A stretch of 64,000 bases of DNA from Haloarcula regularis (GCF_029338315.1 NZ_CP119794.1:3162001-3226000); one strand, 5' to 3'. Numbered from the stretch's first letter, positions 8,617 to 17,696 are shown. The notes: a model not told the origin generated them from the letters alone. Program-made: numbers and translations.

Positions 8617-10790
8617 ATGAGCCACGACGAGTTCCCGACCGAGGAGCCGGCGGTGGTGACCTGCGGGCTGCCGTACGCCAACGGCGACCTGCACGTCGGC
8701 CACCTCCGAACCTACGTCGACGGGGACGCTCTCTCGCGTGCCCTGCGCCGCATCGGCCAGCAGACTGCCTTCGTCTGCGGGTCGGACATGCACGGGACGC
8801 CGGTCGCCGTCAACGCCGCCGAGGAGGGCGTCGAACCCGCCGAGTTCGCGCTCCAGTACCACGAGACCTACGCCGAGACGTTCCCGCAGTTCAACGTCGA
8901 GTTCGACAACTACGGCCACACCGACGACGAGACGAACACGGAGATGACCCAGCGGTTCGTCCGCTCCTGGATCGACAACGGCCACGTCCACGAGAAGGAG
9001 ATCGAGGTCGCCTGGGACACCCAGGAGGACCAGCCCCTCCCCGACCGATTCGTCGAGGGCACCTGTCCCTACTGCGGCGACTCGCCCGCGGCGACGAGTG
9101 TGACGAGGGCTGTCAGCGCCACCTCGAACCCGGCGAAATCGAGGACCCCGTCAGCACCATCACGGGCAACCCCGCGGAGTACCGCACCCGCGAGCACAAG
9201 TTCCTCCGCCTCGCGGACTTCCAGGAGTACCTCCAGGACTTCCTCGACCGACTCGAAGGCACGGACAACGCCCAGAACCAGCCTCGCGAGTGGATCGAAG
9301 GGGAACTCCAGGACCTCTGTATCACCCGCGACATGGATTGGGGGATCGACTACCCCGGTGAGGATAGCGTTGCTCCGGAGGAGCAACGAAACGGAGGCGG
9401 TGAAACCGCCGACGCCGACGGCGAGGACCTCGTGCTCTACGTCTGGGTCGACGCCCCCATCGAGTACGTCTCCTCGACGAAGCAGTACTCCGAGCGCGTC
9501 GGCGCCGACGAGTACGACTGGGAAGACGTCTGGCTGGTCGAGGGCGAGGAGCACCACGGCACCGCGTGGGACGACGAGTGGACCGACGGGAGCGGCGAGA
9601 TAATCCACGTCATCGGCCGCGACATCATCCAGCACCACGCCGTCTTCTGGCCGGCGATGTTGCGGGGCGCGGGCTTCAACGAACCGCGGGCGATTCTCGC
9701 CACTGGCTTCGTCGGCATCGACGGTAAGGCCCTCTCGACCTCTCGCAACCGCGCGGTGTGGGCCGACGAGTACCTCGACGCCGGCTTCCACCCCGACCTG
9801 TTCCGGTACTACATCACCACCGGCGCCGGGCTCGAATCCGACGTGGATTTCTCCTGGGACCGCTTCCAGGAGCGGGTCAACGGCGAACTCGTCGGCAACG
9901 TCGGGAACTTCATCTACCGCTCGCTGCTCTTTGCCGAGCGCAACTACGACGGGACGCCCGAGGCCGACGTCAGTGACGACGTCCGCGAGCGCATCGAACA
10001 GTCGCTCGACGAGTTCGAGGCCGCCGTCCGTGACTACGACGTCCGCTCGCTGGCCGAGGTGGCCATCGACCTCTCGAACTACGGCAACGAGTACATCCAG
10101 CGCAACGAGCCCTGGAACCTCGTCGGCGAGGACCCCGACCGGGCCGCGCAGGTCATCCGCGACTGCGTCCAGCTGACCAAGGCCGTCGCCGTCGTCATGC
10201 AACCGGTCCTGCCGGGGAAGGCCGAACGGCTCTGGGGCCAGCTGAACGAGGAGGGCTCCGTCGCCGACGTGCCCCTCGACACCGCGCTCGAGGCGCCGCC
10301 GGCCGCGTTCGGCGAACCCGAGGAACTGTTCGCGCAGGTCGAGGACGACCACGTCGAGGCCCTGAACGAGGAACTGGCATCTCGAGTCTCGGCCGCCAGC
10401 GAGGACGAGTCGGACGAAACCGACGAGGGCGACGCCGACGAGGCCGCGGCCGACCTCGACCCGCTCGTCGAGGAGCGCATCAGCTTCGACGACTTCGAGG
10501 GCGTCGACATGCGCGTCGGCGAGATTCTCACCGCAGAGCCGGTCGAGGGAGCGGACAAACTCCTCAGACTGGAGGTCGACATCGGCCACGAGGTCCGCCA
10601 GGTCGTCGCCGGCCTGCGCCAGCTCCACGACCACGAGGACTTGCCCGGGACGCGCGTTATCCTGCTGGCCAACATGGAGAAAGCCGAACTGTTCGGCGTC
10701 GAGTCCAACGGGATGGTGCTCGCCGCCGGCGAGGCGGCCGACCTGCTGACCACTCACGAGGACGCGCCGCTGGGGACGCGCGTCCGGTAG
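8617..10790 (+). CDS. metG: Methionyl-tRNA synthetase, frame broken once
   Basis: Charges tRNA-Met; an essential cytoplasmic enzyme. A class I HIGH-type site lies in PYANGDLHVGH, an anticodon-binding helical domain follows, and a C-terminal OB-fold tRNA-binding domain begins at FDDFEGVDMRVGEIL. The first frame runs from 8617 through the zinc knuckle CPYCGDS. One base, probably a G, is missing near 9083. The frame that ends at 10790 continues with ARGDECDEGCQRHL, restoring the second pair of zinc cysteines. Because the gene is essential, a sequencing error is more likely than a dead gene, unless a second metG exists. The KMSKS-like loop is near GKALSTSRNR. A 63-base in-frame insertion lies at 9357-9428. 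Confidence 0.9.
9357..9428 (+). repeat. In-frame palindromic insertion inside metG
   Basis: The codons GGT GAG GAT (9357-9365) recur as GGC GAG GAC (9420-9428), both coding Gly-Glu-Asp, with 63 bases between repeat starts. The intervening DNA holds two perfect hairpins: a 9-base stem with GGA loop (9368-9388) and a 6-base stem with GAA loop (9396-9410). It is translated as a low-complexity insert (SVAPEEQRNGGGETADA) just before the conserved LVLYVWVDAPIEY. From memory of the family, MetRS normally passes directly from the acidic turn to this motif. Confidence 0.65.
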
Positions 10791-10831
10791 GGTCACGAGA
10801 CCTTTTGTAGCCTCGTCACGTATCCGGGAAC

Positions 10832-11246
10832 ATGGCAGACGACGGCGGGTGGCGACAGTCAGAAGAGGACCGCGACGTCGCCCAGCGCGAGGACCGCCAG
10901 GCCGCCGGCGAGGAGGCAGCCGGCGGGCCCGAGCAGGGCAACGGGTCGATCGACACCGAGCGGCTGGTCGACGCCGTGCCGGACCAGATGGTCCAGGAGG
11001 CCGAGGACGACGAGGGCCGTGGCCGGGTCGTTCGCGCCGGACCTGGAGGTGACCCCCGGTCGGCCCCGCCTCGAGAACGTCGTCTTCGTCGCGCTGGGCG
11101 TCTACGTCGCCGCCCTCGCCGTCGGCCGGATGTTCGTCGGGGCGTCGATGTACACCCCGGAGACGCTGGGGGCGCTCACGGCCGGCGTCGTCGCCGGTAC
11201 CGCGCTTCTCTACGGGTTTTTCACCCGGACCAACCCGGACACTTAA
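10832..11246 (+). CDS. Haloarchaeal membrane protein (DUF7312-like), frame broken
   Basis: The first frame from 10832 codes a polar, acidic N-terminal half (MADDGGWRQSEEDRD and on). Near 11018 an extra base, probably C, shifts it to the frame ending at 11246. That frame continues GSFAPDLEVTPGRPRLENVV and then two membrane helices (FVALGVYVAALAV and GALTAGVVAGTALLY). The joined protein is about 137 residues. The polar-head, APDLEVTPG linker, two-helix plan fits a haloarchaeal DUF family I recall as DUF7312; the name is uncertain. It lies immediately before the NfeD/SPFH pair. Confidence 0.65.
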
Positions 11247-11270
11247 TCCCGTGCCGACACTACAGTAGGT

Positions 11271-11867
11271 ATGGTCGACCCGCTGTCCGTCGTCCCCCTC
11301 GTCCCTCTCCAGGCAGAATCACTGTTCAGTCTCTCGCTCTCCCTGTTGCTGTTCCTGGCCGGGTCGGGGCTCATCGTCGCGGAGGCGTTCGCCCCGGGGA
11401 CGCACTTCTTCGTCCTCGGCGTCGCGCTGCTGACCGCGGGCCTGGTCGGGCTCTTCATTCCCGCAGGCCTGGGCATCTTCGCACCCCTCATCCTCGCGGC
11501 CGTCGTCCTGCTCTCGACGGGCGCCACGCTGTGGGCCTACCGGAAACTCGACTTCGCCGGCGGCGAGCGGGGCCAGACCCTCTCCTCGAGTTCCCTGCGC
11601 GGCCAGTTTGGCACCGTCACCGAGCGCGTGACCAAGAGCGAGGGCGAGGTCAAACTGGAAGACGGCGGCTTCAACCCCTACTACCAGGCCCGGTGTGTCG
11701 AGGGCGTCATCGAGGTCGGCACCGAGGTGATGGTCGTCGACCCCGGCGGCGGCAACGTACTCGAGGTCGAGTCGGTCGAAGGGACCGACGACATCGACCG
11801 GGCGCTGGAACGTGATCGGTCCCGATCGACCGAAGACGACTCGGAGTTCGAGTCCGAGACCGCCTGA
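11271..11867 (+). CDS. NfeD family membrane protein
   Basis: 198 residues. Three or four membrane helices span about residues 18-95 (LLLFLAGSGLIVAEAFAPG, GVALLTAGLVGLFIPAG, PLILAAVVLLSTG). A small OB-fold NfeD domain follows (RGQFGTVTERVTKSEGEVKLEDG through EGVIEVGTEVMVVD). NfeD proteins partner with SPFH/stomatin proteins in membrane microdomains, and one is encoded 74 bases downstream. The start at 11271 is placed about 28 bases after ACTTAATC, fitting leaderless transcription. Confidence 0.88.
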   Translation: MVDPLSVVPLVPLQAESLFSLSLSLLLFLAGSGLIVAEAFAPGTHFFVLGVALLTAGLVGLFIPAGLGIFAPLILAAVVLLSTGATLWAYRKLDFAGGERGQTLSSSSLRGQFGTVTERVTKSEGEVKLEDGGFNPYYQARCVEGVIEVGTEVMVVDPGGGNVLEVESVEGTDDIDRALERDRSRSTEDDSEFESETA

Positions 11868-11941
11868 CGCGGTTCCGAATCGTAGATTCCTGTCACGGGT
11901 ACCCAAGGTTTTTCTTTCGGCGAGTCCGAGTCTCTAGCGTA

Positions 11942-13090
11942 ATGTTCCCCGCGTTAGTACCGCTGCAATCGCTCGTAGGAGGGCTCCTCGGATTCGTCAC
12001 CGTCGTCCTCCTCATCATGGCCATCGCGCTGGTGTACTCCAGCGTCGTCATCATCCGCCCGTACCAGAAGGGGGCCTACACCGTCCTCGGGACGTACCGT
12101 GGCATCCTCGACCAGGGGATCCACTTCATCTACCCCTTCGTCTCGGACGTCACCCGCTTCGACATGCGGACCCAGACGCTCGACGTCCCGCGACAGGAAG
12201 CCATCACCCGCGACAACTCGCCGGTCACCGCCGACGCCGTCGTCTACATCAAGGTGATGGACCCCAAGAAGGCCTTCCTCGAGGTCGACAACTACGAGCG
12301 CGCCGTCTCGAACCTCGCCCAGACCACCCTCCGTGCCGTCCTGGGCGACATGGAACTGGACGACACGCTCAACAAGCGCCAGGAGATCAACGCCCGCATC
12401 CGCAAGGAACTGGACGAACCCACCGACGAGTGGGGCGTCCGCGTCGAGAGTGTGGAAGTCCGCGAGGTCAACCCCTCGAAGGACGTCCAGCAGGCGATGG
12501 AGCAACAGACCTCCGCCGAGCGGAAACGCCGTGCCATGATTCTCGAAGCCCAGGGTGAGCGGCGCTCCGCCATCGAGACCGCCGAGGGTGACAAGCAGTC
12601 CAACATCATCCGCGCCCAGGGTGAGAAGCAGAGCCAGATCCTGGAAGCCCAGGGTGACGCGATCTCGACCGTGCTGCGTGCGAAATCCGCCGAGTCGATG
12701 GGCGAACGCGCCGTCATCGACAAGGGCATGGAGACCCTCGCCGAGATCGGCCAGGGCGAGTCCACGACGTTCATCCTCCCCCAGGAGCTCACCTCGCTCG
12801 TGGGCCGCTACGGCAAGCACCTCTCGGGCAGCGACGTCAAGCAGAACGGCCACGTGCTCGACGCCCTCGACTTCGACGAGGAGACCCGCGAGATGCTGGG
12901 GCTGGACGACATCGAGGAGATCCTCGGGCAGATCGACCAGGAGGCCGAGGTCGACGTCGAGGCGATGGAACAGGAGGCCCAGAAGATCAAACACGGCGAG
13001 GACGCCGGCGTCGACAGCGCCGACGAGGTCATCGAGGAGATGGACGCCGAGATCGACGAGTCGGGCGACGGTTCGGACGCTGGTAACTAA
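11942..13090 (+). CDS. SPFH domain (stomatin/prohibitin-like) protein
   Basis: 382 residues. One N-terminal membrane helix (GFVTVVLLIMAIALVYSSVV) precedes the SPFH/band-7 domain, which begins IIRPYQKGAYTVLGTYRG and contains DVPRQEAITRDNSPVTADAV. A helical stretch has repeated AQGE units (AQGERRSAIETAEGDKQS, AQGEKQSQILEAQGDA) that mediates oligomerisation in stomatins. An acidic tail ends the protein. It scaffolds membrane microdomains and is paired with the NfeD gene upstream, as is common in archaea and bacteria. Confidence 0.9.
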   Translation: MFPALVPLQSLVGGLLGFVTVVLLIMAIALVYSSVVIIRPYQKGAYTVLGTYRGILDQGIHFIYPFVSDVTRFDMRTQTLDVPRQEAITRDNSPVTADAVVYIKVMDPKKAFLEVDNYERAVSNLAQTTLRAVLGDMELDDTLNKRQEINARIRKELDEPTDEWGVRVESVEVREVNPSKDVQQAMEQQTSAERKRRAMILEAQGERRSAIETAEGDKQSNIIRAQGEKQSQILEAQGDAISTVLRAKSAESMGERAVIDKGMETLAEIGQGESTTFILPQELTSLVGRYGKHLSGSDVKQNGHVLDALDFDEETREMLGLDDIEEILGQIDQEAEVDVEAMEQEAQKIKHGEDAGVDSADEVIEEMDAEIDESGDGSDAGN

Positions 13091-13135
13091 CTGGACCGAA
13101 CGTCTTTATACCCTGACTCACCGTATCTAGAGTAG

Positions 13136-13741
13136 ATGGTCCGGGAGGGTGAGGTAGACGAAGAGAAGCGAGCGACGCTTCGCCGGTTCGCGGCGCTGGG
13201 CGCCGCGAGCCCGTTTGCCCGGTTCGGTGACAGCGGGAGCGACAGCGACGCGCCCGACGCCATCGCCGGCTACGTCTCCGCCCACCCCGGCACCCACTTC
13301 TCGAAACTCCGCGACGACCTCAGACTGGGAACCGGCGAGGCCCAGCACCACCTCCACCGCCTGGAGAACGACGGCGTCGTCGCCTCGCGCAAGGACGGCG
13401 ACTACCGCCGGTACTTCCCGGCCGGCCAGTTCTCCGAGACCGAGCAGGTAACGCTTGGCTACCTCCGCCGGGCGACGCCCCGCGGGATGCTCGTGGCACT
13501 CCTTCGCGACCCGGACGCGACGGCTTCGGAACTGGCGAGCGACCTGGGCGTCTCCCGGCCCACCATCAGCAACTACGCCGGCGAACTCGAGGCCGCCGGC
13601 CTGCTCTCGCGGGACGACGGCTACGCCGTCACCGAACCGGAGACGATTCTGCTGCTCCTGGTCCGGTACGCCGACTCCTTCGGCGACGACGCCGCGGCCC
13701 TCGCGAGCGAGGCGGGGTCGCTCGTCCGCTACGACCCGTAG
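13136..13741 (+). CDS. Tandem winged-helix transcriptional regulator
   Basis: 201 residues with two winged-helix domains. The first (about 40-100) contains VSAHPGTHFSKLRDDLRLGT and HHLHRLENDGVVASRKDG. The second (about 115-175) contains PDATASELASDLGVSRPTIS and ELEAAGLLSRDDGYAVTEPE. The organisation matches haloarchaeal MarR/ArsR-like double-wing regulators. The N-terminal ASPFARFGDSG region is not a signal peptide. TCTTTATACC at 13105-13114 lies about 27 bases before the ATG, a good leaderless promoter. The target is unknown. Confidence 0.8.
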   Translation: MVREGEVDEEKRATLRRFAALGAASPFARFGDSGSDSDAPDAIAGYVSAHPGTHFSKLRDDLRLGTGEAQHHLHRLENDGVVASRKDGDYRRYFPAGQFSETEQVTLGYLRRATPRGMLVALLRDPDATASELASDLGVSRPTISNYAGELEAAGLLSRDDGYAVTEPETILLLLVRYADSFGDDAAALASEAGSLVRYDP

Positions 13742-13860
13742 CGAACGGGCACCGTCATCCGGCGACAAAATCGTGAGCGGCTGGCAGTGCAACGGCGTGT
13801 GAGAACAGGGAACGGCAGGTAGGCCCAGGTGACGGGGCGACCGACGTGACCGCTCGCGAG

Positions 13861-14103
13861 TCAGGCCTCGACCATCCACGTCGTCGAGGAGGAGTAGCCC
13901 CACTTCTCGACGTCGAGGCCGTGCTCGCCCTCGGCGATGGCGGACATGTTCGTCCCGACTTCTTTGGCCGACAGGCCGAGTTCCTCGCCGATGAGCCGTG
14001 ACTTGAAGTACGTCTGCTCGCCGGCGTGGGTCCGCAGGTACTCGAGGATTCGGCGCTGTTTCTCCGAGAGTCGCGTGTCCGCCGCCTGTGCTGTCGCGCT
14101 CAT
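13861..14103 (-). CDS. Small winged-helix protein, DUF7123-like
   Basis: 80 residues, starting MSATAQAADTRL. The core KQRRILEYLRTHAGEQTYFKS, LIGEELGLSAKEVGTNMSAI and the invariant-looking end VEKWGYSSSTTWMVEA match a short, strongly conserved haloarchaeal family (DUF7123) with a helix-turn-helix. It is probably a DNA-binding regulator. The ATG at 14103 is preferred over an upstream start at 14124. It is divergent from the TRAM gene across a 217-base control region with a long direct repeat. Confidence 0.75.
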   Translation of the reverse strand: MSATAQAADTRLSEKQRRILEYLRTHAGEQTYFKSRLIGEELGLSAKEVGTNMSAIAEGEHGLDVEKWGYSSSTTWMVEA

Positions 14104-14142
14104 TGTACACCTCTTGCTACACACGAATCCCCTTTAGCGGAT

Positions 14143-14257
14143 TTGGTACGAACGGTTAACGCCGCGCCCTCGTGCGGTTTTCCGGTTACGTTCCGCTCCG
14201 GGCGGGCCGCCAGGGGTCGTTTCCACCCCGGGTTGGTACAGGCGGTTAACACGCGCC
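14143..14257 (+). promoter_or_regulatory. Direct repeat TTGGTACnnnCGGTTAAC, two copies
   Basis: Two related 25-26-base sequences lie at 14143-14168 and 14233-14257 in the gap between the divergent DUF7123-like and TRAM genes. They share TTGGTAC, a three-base spacer, CGGTTAAC, then CGCGCC, and are 90 bases apart in the same orientation. The downstream TATA-like CTTTTATAC (14275-14283) probably serves the TRAM gene. The repeats may be binding sites or relics of a local duplication. Confidence 0.5.
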
Positions 14258-14320
14258 TGTCGGGCGTCGGCAGTTCTTTTATACTGGCCACACATTACGG
14301 CGAACAGAGGTCTATCACGT

Positions 14321-14725
14321 ATGGAAATCTCGGATCAACTCCTGTGTCTGTTCAGTGCTGACGTCACCGACGAGGGTGACCGCTACGTCGTCGAGGTACC
14401 GCGCCGCGAGATCGAGACCGGGTCCGTCGAGGCCGGCGGGACGTACCGCGTCGCGCTCATCTCGGCCGAGGCAGGGGCCGAGGCTGGCGACGAGGACGGC
14501 GCGTCCGAGACGCCGCCGGACCAGCCCCAGCCGCCGGTCGAACCCGGCGAGACACGCTACGTCGAGATCGAGGACATCGGGAAGCAGGGTGACGGCATCG
14601 CCCGCGTCGAGCGCGGCTACGTCATCATCGTCCCCGGCGCCGACATCGGCGAGCGCGTGAAGATCGAGGTGACGGAAGTCAAATCGAACTTCGCGGTCGG
14701 CGAAATCATCGACGACGGCGTCTAG
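14321..14725 (+). CDS. TRAM domain protein
   Basis: 134 residues. An N-terminal domain (MEISDQLLCLFSADV, then YVVEVPRREIETGSVEAG) is joined by an acidic, proline-rich linker to a C-terminal TRAM domain. That domain has YVEIEDIGKQGDGIARVERG and VIIVPGADIGERVKIEVTEV. TRAM is a small beta-barrel that binds RNA, and single-TRAM proteins in archaea act as RNA chaperones, for example in the cold-stress response. It is transcribed alone. Confidence 0.88.
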   Translation: MEISDQLLCLFSADVTDEGDRYVVEVPRREIETGSVEAGGTYRVALISAEAGAEAGDEDGASETPPDQPQPPVEPGETRYVEIEDIGKQGDGIARVERGYVIIVPGADIGERVKIEVTEVKSNFAVGEIIDDGV

Positions 14726-14793
14726 TCGGATTCTCCCGTTCTCGACGTTTATGGACCTCGGCCCCGGAGCGACCGCCACGCTCCGTCCCGCGG

Positions 14794-15513
14794 TTACTCC
14801 TCGTAGGCAGTCCCGTCGGGCCGTTTGGCGCCTTCGGAGTCGTGGACGACGACCTCGCCCTCCGGGTTCGCCGGGGCGTAGTTGTCGCGGACGCCGATGG
14901 CCTCCTCGAGTTCCCGGACGGCGCGCTCCTTGAGCGCACCCGCCAGCTCCTCGGCGTGGTCCCTGTCGATGTCCCGGCCCAGGCCCTCGCACTCGTGGGC
15001 GTCGAGCCTCACCGCCTCGTCGCCGGCCGCCTCTGGGTCCAGGGAGACGCTGTCGACGGCTTCGCCCATCGGCTGACTGGTCCCACCGAGCGCCACGCTG
15101 AACGGATACGTCTTGCAGATGAGTGGGCGGTCCGCATGGACCGTACACGCTCCCACGCCCGCGTCGTCCTCGGCGTAGAAGGTGCAGTCCCCGCAGTCGT
15201 CGGTCTGGAGCGCCCACTCGAACGTCTCGCCCTCGGGACCGTCGGCGCCCTCGTGCAGGCCGTAGGGCATCGGCCGTGCGACGTCGCGGAAGTCGTAGTC
15301 GCCGGCGGCCTGCAGGTCCCGGATCTCGTCGGGGAACACCGTGGCGGTGTGTGGCTCCGGCGCGTCGTCGCCGTCCTCGCCACAGGCCGTCTCGCCGGCC
15401 TTGCAACAGGCCCCACAGCGCGTACACTCGAACCCGATGGCCTCGATGGCGTCGGCCAGCGCCGCCACCTCCAGGTTCCGGGCCTGTTCGAGTTCCGCTT
15501 CGAGCGATTCCAC
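14794..15513 (-). CDS. YkgJ family cysteine-cluster protein
   Basis: 239 residues. The motif CTRCGACCKAGETACG near residue 30, with DDCGDCTFY, GACTVHADRPLICKTYPF and a later DAHECEGLG, gives the cysteine pattern of the YkgJ (zinc- or iron-chelating CxxCxxCC) family. These proteins bind a metal or Fe-S cluster; the biochemical role is unknown. The ATG at 15513 gives MESLEAELEQARNLEV, a helical start as in relatives. Confidence 0.82.
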   Translation of the reverse strand: MESLEAELEQARNLEVAALADAIEAIGFECTRCGACCKAGETACGEDGDDAPEPHTATVFPDEIRDLQAAGDYDFRDVARPMPYGLHEGADGPEGETFEWALQTDDCGDCTFYAEDDAGVGACTVHADRPLICKTYPFSVALGGTSQPMGEAVDSVSLDPEAAGDEAVRLDAHECEGLGRDIDRDHAEELAGALKERAVRELEEAIGVRDNYAPANPEGEVVVHDSEGAKRPDGTAYEE

Positions 15514-15564
15514 ACCCTCTCTACCGTCGGGACGGACAAAAGGGGCCCGACCGCGGCGGCGGTC

Positions 15565-16341
15565 TCAGGCGGGCGTCGCCCGCTCCCCGTCCCACGCCAG
15601 GTCGCCCTCGACGGCGAGTTTCTCGAGGTGGGCGACCACCGTCGCGCGGGCGAGGGCACGGACGCCCGAGAGGTCCTTGTCGTAGGCCGCCGCGAGTATC
15701 TCGTCGGGCGTCTCGGCCCCCGACTCGACGGCCGCCCGGACGCGTCGTTCCCGGTCGAGTCGGTGGGCGACGAGGCGACGGCAGGTCGCCCGTGGCGCGT
15801 CGACCGGCGGGCCGTGACTGGGTGCCAGTCGGTCCGGAGCGAGCGCGTGAAGGCGGCGCAACGAGGTCAGGTACGCCCGCAGGTCGCCCTCGGGCGCTCC
15901 CACGGCGACGCTCCCCTCAGCGACGGCCAGGTCCCCGCTCACGACGGTGTCGCCGGCCGCGAAGGCGACGTGTTCGGGTGCGTGTCCGGGCGTCTCGAGC
16001 ACCTGTACGGGCCCATCGCCGGTCGGCATCGCGGTGGCGCCGGTGAACGTCCGGTCGGGCGTCGCGCCGGTCGCTCGCTCGAAGGCGGCGGTCCGGCCCC
16101 GCCTGGCCCAGACGGTGGTGTCGTGGGCGTCGGCGTAGTGGGTGACGGCGGCGACGTGGTCCGGGTGGTGGTGGGTGACGGCGACGTGCGCGACGGATCG
16201 GTCGGCGAGCGTCTCGTCGAGGGTGTCGGTGCGTGCCGCAGGATCGACGAGCACCGCGTCGCTGCCCCCGAGCACGTACGCGGCGGTCTGCCCGGTCGGT
16301 GCCCGCGTAGACACTGGCAGGTCGACTCTCGTCACGTCCAT
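15565..16341 (-). CDS. MBL-fold metallo-hydrolase
   Basis: 258 residues. The metallo-beta-lactamase zinc motif reads THHHPDHVAAV. Further ligands are in TPGHAPEHVAF and VVSGDLAV, and a C-terminal helical region has SHGPPV. The C-terminal extension (RLVAHRLDRERRVRAAVESG through DKDLSGVRALARATVVAHLEKL) is the winged-helix tail of the LACTB2-like subgroup, some members of which are endoribonucleases. The substrate cannot be assigned. Confidence 0.85.
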   Translation of the reverse strand: MDVTRVDLPVSTRAPTGQTAAYVLGGSDAVLVDPAARTDTLDETLADRSVAHVAVTHHHPDHVAAVTHYADAHDTTVWARRGRTAAFERATGATPDRTFTGATAMPTGDGPVQVLETPGHAPEHVAFAAGDTVVSGDLAVAEGSVAVGAPEGDLRAYLTSLRRLHALAPDRLAPSHGPPVDAPRATCRRLVAHRLDRERRVRAAVESGAETPDEILAAAYDKDLSGVRALARATVVAHLEKLAVEGDLAWDGERATPA

Positions 16342-16396
16342 CGGATAGACGCAGGCGGTCGAGGGGGAAGAACGGGGCGGTCTGTTGACGGACCGT

Positions 16397-16666
16397 TCAG
16401 GCAGTCAGGTAGTACACCTGCTTGCGGGCGTCGGTGAAACTGTACCGCGAGTCCACCAGGCCCGCGTCCTGCAGGCGGTTCAGCGCGTATCGGACGGTCC
16501 GGTCCGGGAGCAGGGAGGCCTCGGCCAGCTGCCCCTGTGACAGCGGGGCCTCGTCCTCCAGTACTTTCGCGACGAGTTTCGCGCTCGGCGGGAGCTCGCG
16601 CAGGCGGTCCCGGAAGTCCGCTTCGGCGAACGGCGTGGTCGGCGCATCTTCGACGGTAGTGCTCAT
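16397..16666 (-). CDS. Small MarR-like winged-helix regulator
   Basis: 89 residues. LRELPPSAKLVAKVLEDEAPLS, QGQLAEASLLPDRTVRYALNRL and DAGLVDSRYSFTDARKQVYYLT form the helix-turn-helix and wing of the haloarchaeal one-domain MarR family. The start at 16666 lies about 28 bases from CTTTTACC on the minus strand, so it is probably leaderless. A 12-base inverted repeat upstream (16709-16720) could be the operator. Confidence 0.8.
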   Translation of the reverse strand: MSTTVEDAPTTPFAEADFRDRLRELPPSAKLVAKVLEDEAPLSQGQLAEASLLPDRTVRYALNRLQDAGLVDSRYSFTDARKQVYYLTA

Positions 16667-16708
16667 ATTCGGTGATACTCCAACGGTACTGGTAAAAGTT
16701 GGCTATAT

Positions 16709-16720
16709 GTATGACCATAC
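16709..16720. promoter_or_regulatory. Inverted repeat GTATGACCATAC
   Basis: Five-base arms GTATG and CATAC separated by AC lie 43-54 bases upstream of the MarR-like gene, just beyond its TATA-like box, and also upstream of the methyltransferase gene at 16846. The size and symmetry fit a dimeric winged-helix binding site; function is inferred. Confidence 0.4.
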
Positions 16721-16845
16721 AATACGAATACCTTGATGTGTATAATGTCTCCTTATATTCTGCGACGGACCGGTCGTTCGAGGGCGGTGGGTGGGGAGCG
16801 TGGATTCCAGTATCGTTTTATCCCCCGGGCAGCCACAGTCGAAGC

Positions 16846-17550
16846 GTGAAAGGGCAGGAGTGGTACCAGGCCGACACCGTGGCCGAAGAGTACGAGGCCA
16901 AGCGGTTCTCCCGGGGCGGCCGTCTCATCGACCGCCGGGAGAAAGAGGCCGTGCTGGAGGCCATCAGTCCCGTCGAGGACAAGAGCGTCCTCGAGGTCGC
17001 CTGTGGGACCGGACGGTTCACCGTCATGCTCGCCGAACGCGGCGCCGACATCACCGGGCTGGACATCTCGGGACCGATGCTCCAGCAGGGCCGCGAGAAG
17101 GCACGGGCCGCCGACGTCGACGACCACGTCGAGTTCATGCGCGGCGACGCCGCCCGCCTCCCGTTCCCCGACGACCACTTCGACACCGTCATTGCGATGC
17201 GCTTTTTCCACCTCGCGGACACCCCCGCGGCGTTCCTCGCGGAGATGCGCCGGGTGGCCAAAGAGCAGGTGGTCTTCGACACGTTCAACCGGTTCTCGAC
17301 GCGCTCTATCTACAACTGGGCGCTCCCGATGGGGTCGCGGCTCTACTCGCGCTGGGAAGTCGACCGCCTCCTCGACGGCGCGGGCCTGGAACTGGTCGGC
17401 GAGGACCACGACTGGATCCTCCCCTACGGATTCTACCGGAAGATACCGAACGAACTGGCCGCCTCGCTGCGCTCGCTCGACACCGCTCTCGGCGAGACGC
17501 CGGTCGGCGAGGCGCTCGCGTCGGTCTCCTACTGGAACACCCACGTCTAG
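16846..17550 (+). CDS. Class I SAM-dependent methyltransferase
   Basis: 234 residues. SAM-binding motif I is VLEVACGTGRFTVMLAERG, motif II DITGLDISGPML, the acidic motif MRGDAARLPFPDDHFDTV, and motif IV AMRFFHL. The acceptor is unknown. I place the start at GTG 16846, which follows GTTTTATC by about 28 bases; the frame upstream to 16699 lacks family similarity. The gene is monocistronic, with a MITE-like element (17564-17641) just after it. Confidence 0.82.
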   Translation: MKGQEWYQADTVAEEYEAKRFSRGGRLIDRREKEAVLEAISPVEDKSVLEVACGTGRFTVMLAERGADITGLDISGPMLQQGREKARAADVDDHVEFMRGDAARLPFPDDHFDTVIAMRFFHLADTPAAFLAEMRRVAKEQVVFDTFNRFSTRSIYNWALPMGSRLYSRWEVDRLLDGAGLELVGEDHDWILPYGFYRKIPNELAASLRSLDTALGETPVGEALASVSYWNTHV

Positions 17551-17563
17551 CCGTGCCGGCAGT

Positions 17564-17641
17564 GGTTAGGTACGAGAGTACGGTCGTGAACGGCCAGCCG
17601 GGGCTTTCTGGCTGTTTGCGGCTATCCTCTCGTACCTAAAC
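17564..17641. mobile_element. Short MITE-like element, copy A (end-to-end TIRs)
   Basis: A 78-base element with 13-base perfect outer arms TTAGGTACGAGAG (17566-17578) and CTCTCGTACCTAA (17627-17639). Its right 42 bases (17600-17641) match the reverse complement of the left end of the 328-base element at 38462 in 41 of 42 positions. It looks like an internally deleted version in which the two terminal repeats are back to back. No coding capacity. Confidence 0.75.
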
Positions 17642-17696
17642 ACCGCCTCGTGCCGGCCCGCGAGTTTTATGCGCTTCCGGAAACGTAGCCGGAGGT

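Noticed and set aside
14924..14938. GCGCTC-CTT-GAGCGC palindrome in the YkgJ gene
   Set aside because: A short 6-base stem in coding sequence without flanking duplication; expected at this base composition.
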